Source: an uncultured Parabacteroides sp.
GTDB taxonomy: Bacteria > Bacteroidota > Bacteroidia > Bacteroidales > Tannerellaceae
DNA: 64,000 nt
Assembly: GCA_944325345.1 (NCBI GenBank)
Contig: CALUZV010000012.1
Location: 1-64,000 of the forward strand
Direction: 5' to 3'
Positions 63,605 through 64,000 of this stretch are shown here, in pieces (the stretch's first letter is position 1; each line of letters begins with the position of its first letter). The notes beneath the pieces were generated by a model. That model made no database searches. It was not told where the DNA came from and worked only from the letters and a program-made list of their open reading frames with translations. The position numbers were made by a program, and so were the translations under genes.

Positions 63605-64000
63605 ATGGACGATTCAATCAAACAACACTTATTAGAGCGGGTTCACACGAATCCATACGTCAATTATTTGGAAATTGATTTTCAAGAGATAGAAGAAGGG
63701 CGAGTTGTAGCCCGTATGCCCCTCAAGCCCGAGCAGCGGCAATACAGCGGGGTTATCCACGGCGGAATCCTTGCCGCCTTTGCCGATACCGTGGCGGGTT
63801 TTGCCGCATACACGATGACCCCGAGCGACCGCGACGTGCTGACGGCCGAGCTGAAGACTTCCTTCCTCCGGGCGGCCTGGGGAAACGAGTTGATAGGAGT
63901 GGGGACGGTCGTGAAGCCCGGGCGCAACCTGCAATTCGCCGAGTGCGAAATCTTTTGCGACGGCAAGCTGGTGAGCAAGGCCTCCGGGACGTTTTGCGTG
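63605..64000 (+). CDS. PaaI-type hotdog thioesterase, partial
   Basis: The frame opens with ATG at 63605 (MDDSIKQHLLERVHTNPYVNYLEID) and runs off the window after 132 codons. GVIHGGILAAFADTVAGFAA holds the HGG motif of acyl-CoA thioesterases of the PaaI/YdiI group, and ELKTSFLRAA and GTVVKPGRNLQFAECEIF follow. Only a few C-terminal residues should be missing. It probably shares a transcript with the small gene before it. Confidence 0.88.
   Translation, partial: MDDSIKQHLLERVHTNPYVNYLEIDFQEIEEGRVVARMPLKPEQRQYSGVIHGGILAAFADTVAGFAAYTMTPSDRDVLTAELKTSFLRAAWGNELIGVGTVVKPGRNLQFAECEIFCDGKLVSKASGTFCV

Overview
The window looks like a chromosome segment from a GC-rich member of the Bacteroidales, most likely Tannerella or a close relative. 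Three things point there: promoters of the Bacteroidetes type (TTG, about 19 bases, TAnnTTTG), SusC/SusD and LolA/FtsK style gene content, and a sialic-acid utilisation locus laid out much like the one known from Tannerella forsythia. The genus is an inference; no 16S gene or database comparison is available here.

Layout. 0.5-3.7 kb: ftsK and lolA. 3.8-5.3 kb: an AT-rich, probably acquired AlbA_2/ATPase-type regulator. 5.4-12.8 kb: a beta-propeller lipoprotein, trxB, a GDPD phosphodiesterase and GHL10 hydrolase pair, then an ECF sigma factor with an inner-membrane-anchored beta-barrel protein and a lipoprotein. 12.9-19.2 kb (minus): an M28 peptidase, then pgi, gpsA and lysS. 19.4-24.9 kb: SRP RNA and tRNA-Thr as one transcript, DUF4199, GH43, an unknown protein, GT2, a nitroreductase and mntP. 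25.0-33.2 kb: an accessory island of lower GC with two excisionase-like HTH proteins, an AraC regulator divergent from a five-gene operon, and an RteA-like histidine kinase cut short by a 170-base MITE that lies against trpA. 33.2-40.1 kb (minus): a full trp operon trpB-E-G-D-CF-A, preceded by a leader peptide with three consecutive Trp codons and an attenuator. 40.1-62.9 kb: sialic-acid functions. These are a ROK repressor divergent from nanM, then nanA, an AGE epimerase, nanT, nanQ, sialidase, SusC/SusD, alpha-fucosidase, a hexosaminidase-esterase fusion and a two-domain sialate O-acetylesterase. dapL and a DUF6261-like gene lie between nanM and nanA. 63.3-64 kb: a small orphan protein and a PaaI thioesterase cut by the window end.

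How they work together. The outer-membrane and periplasmic part of the nan locus would de-O-acetylate, desialylate and trim mucin-type glycans. SusC/SusD would import the freed sialic acid and NanT would take it across the inner membrane. NanM, NanA and the epimerase would convert it to GlcNAc. No separate GlcNAc kinase is seen.

The most unusual signal is in the gaps between genes. At least eight intergenic regions carry private tandem arrays of short palindromes. Each array has its own sequence, yet nearly all have a pitch of 21-22 or 40-42 bases, close to two or four turns of B-DNA. I do not recognise a described family with this property, and I consider it the best candidate for something new.
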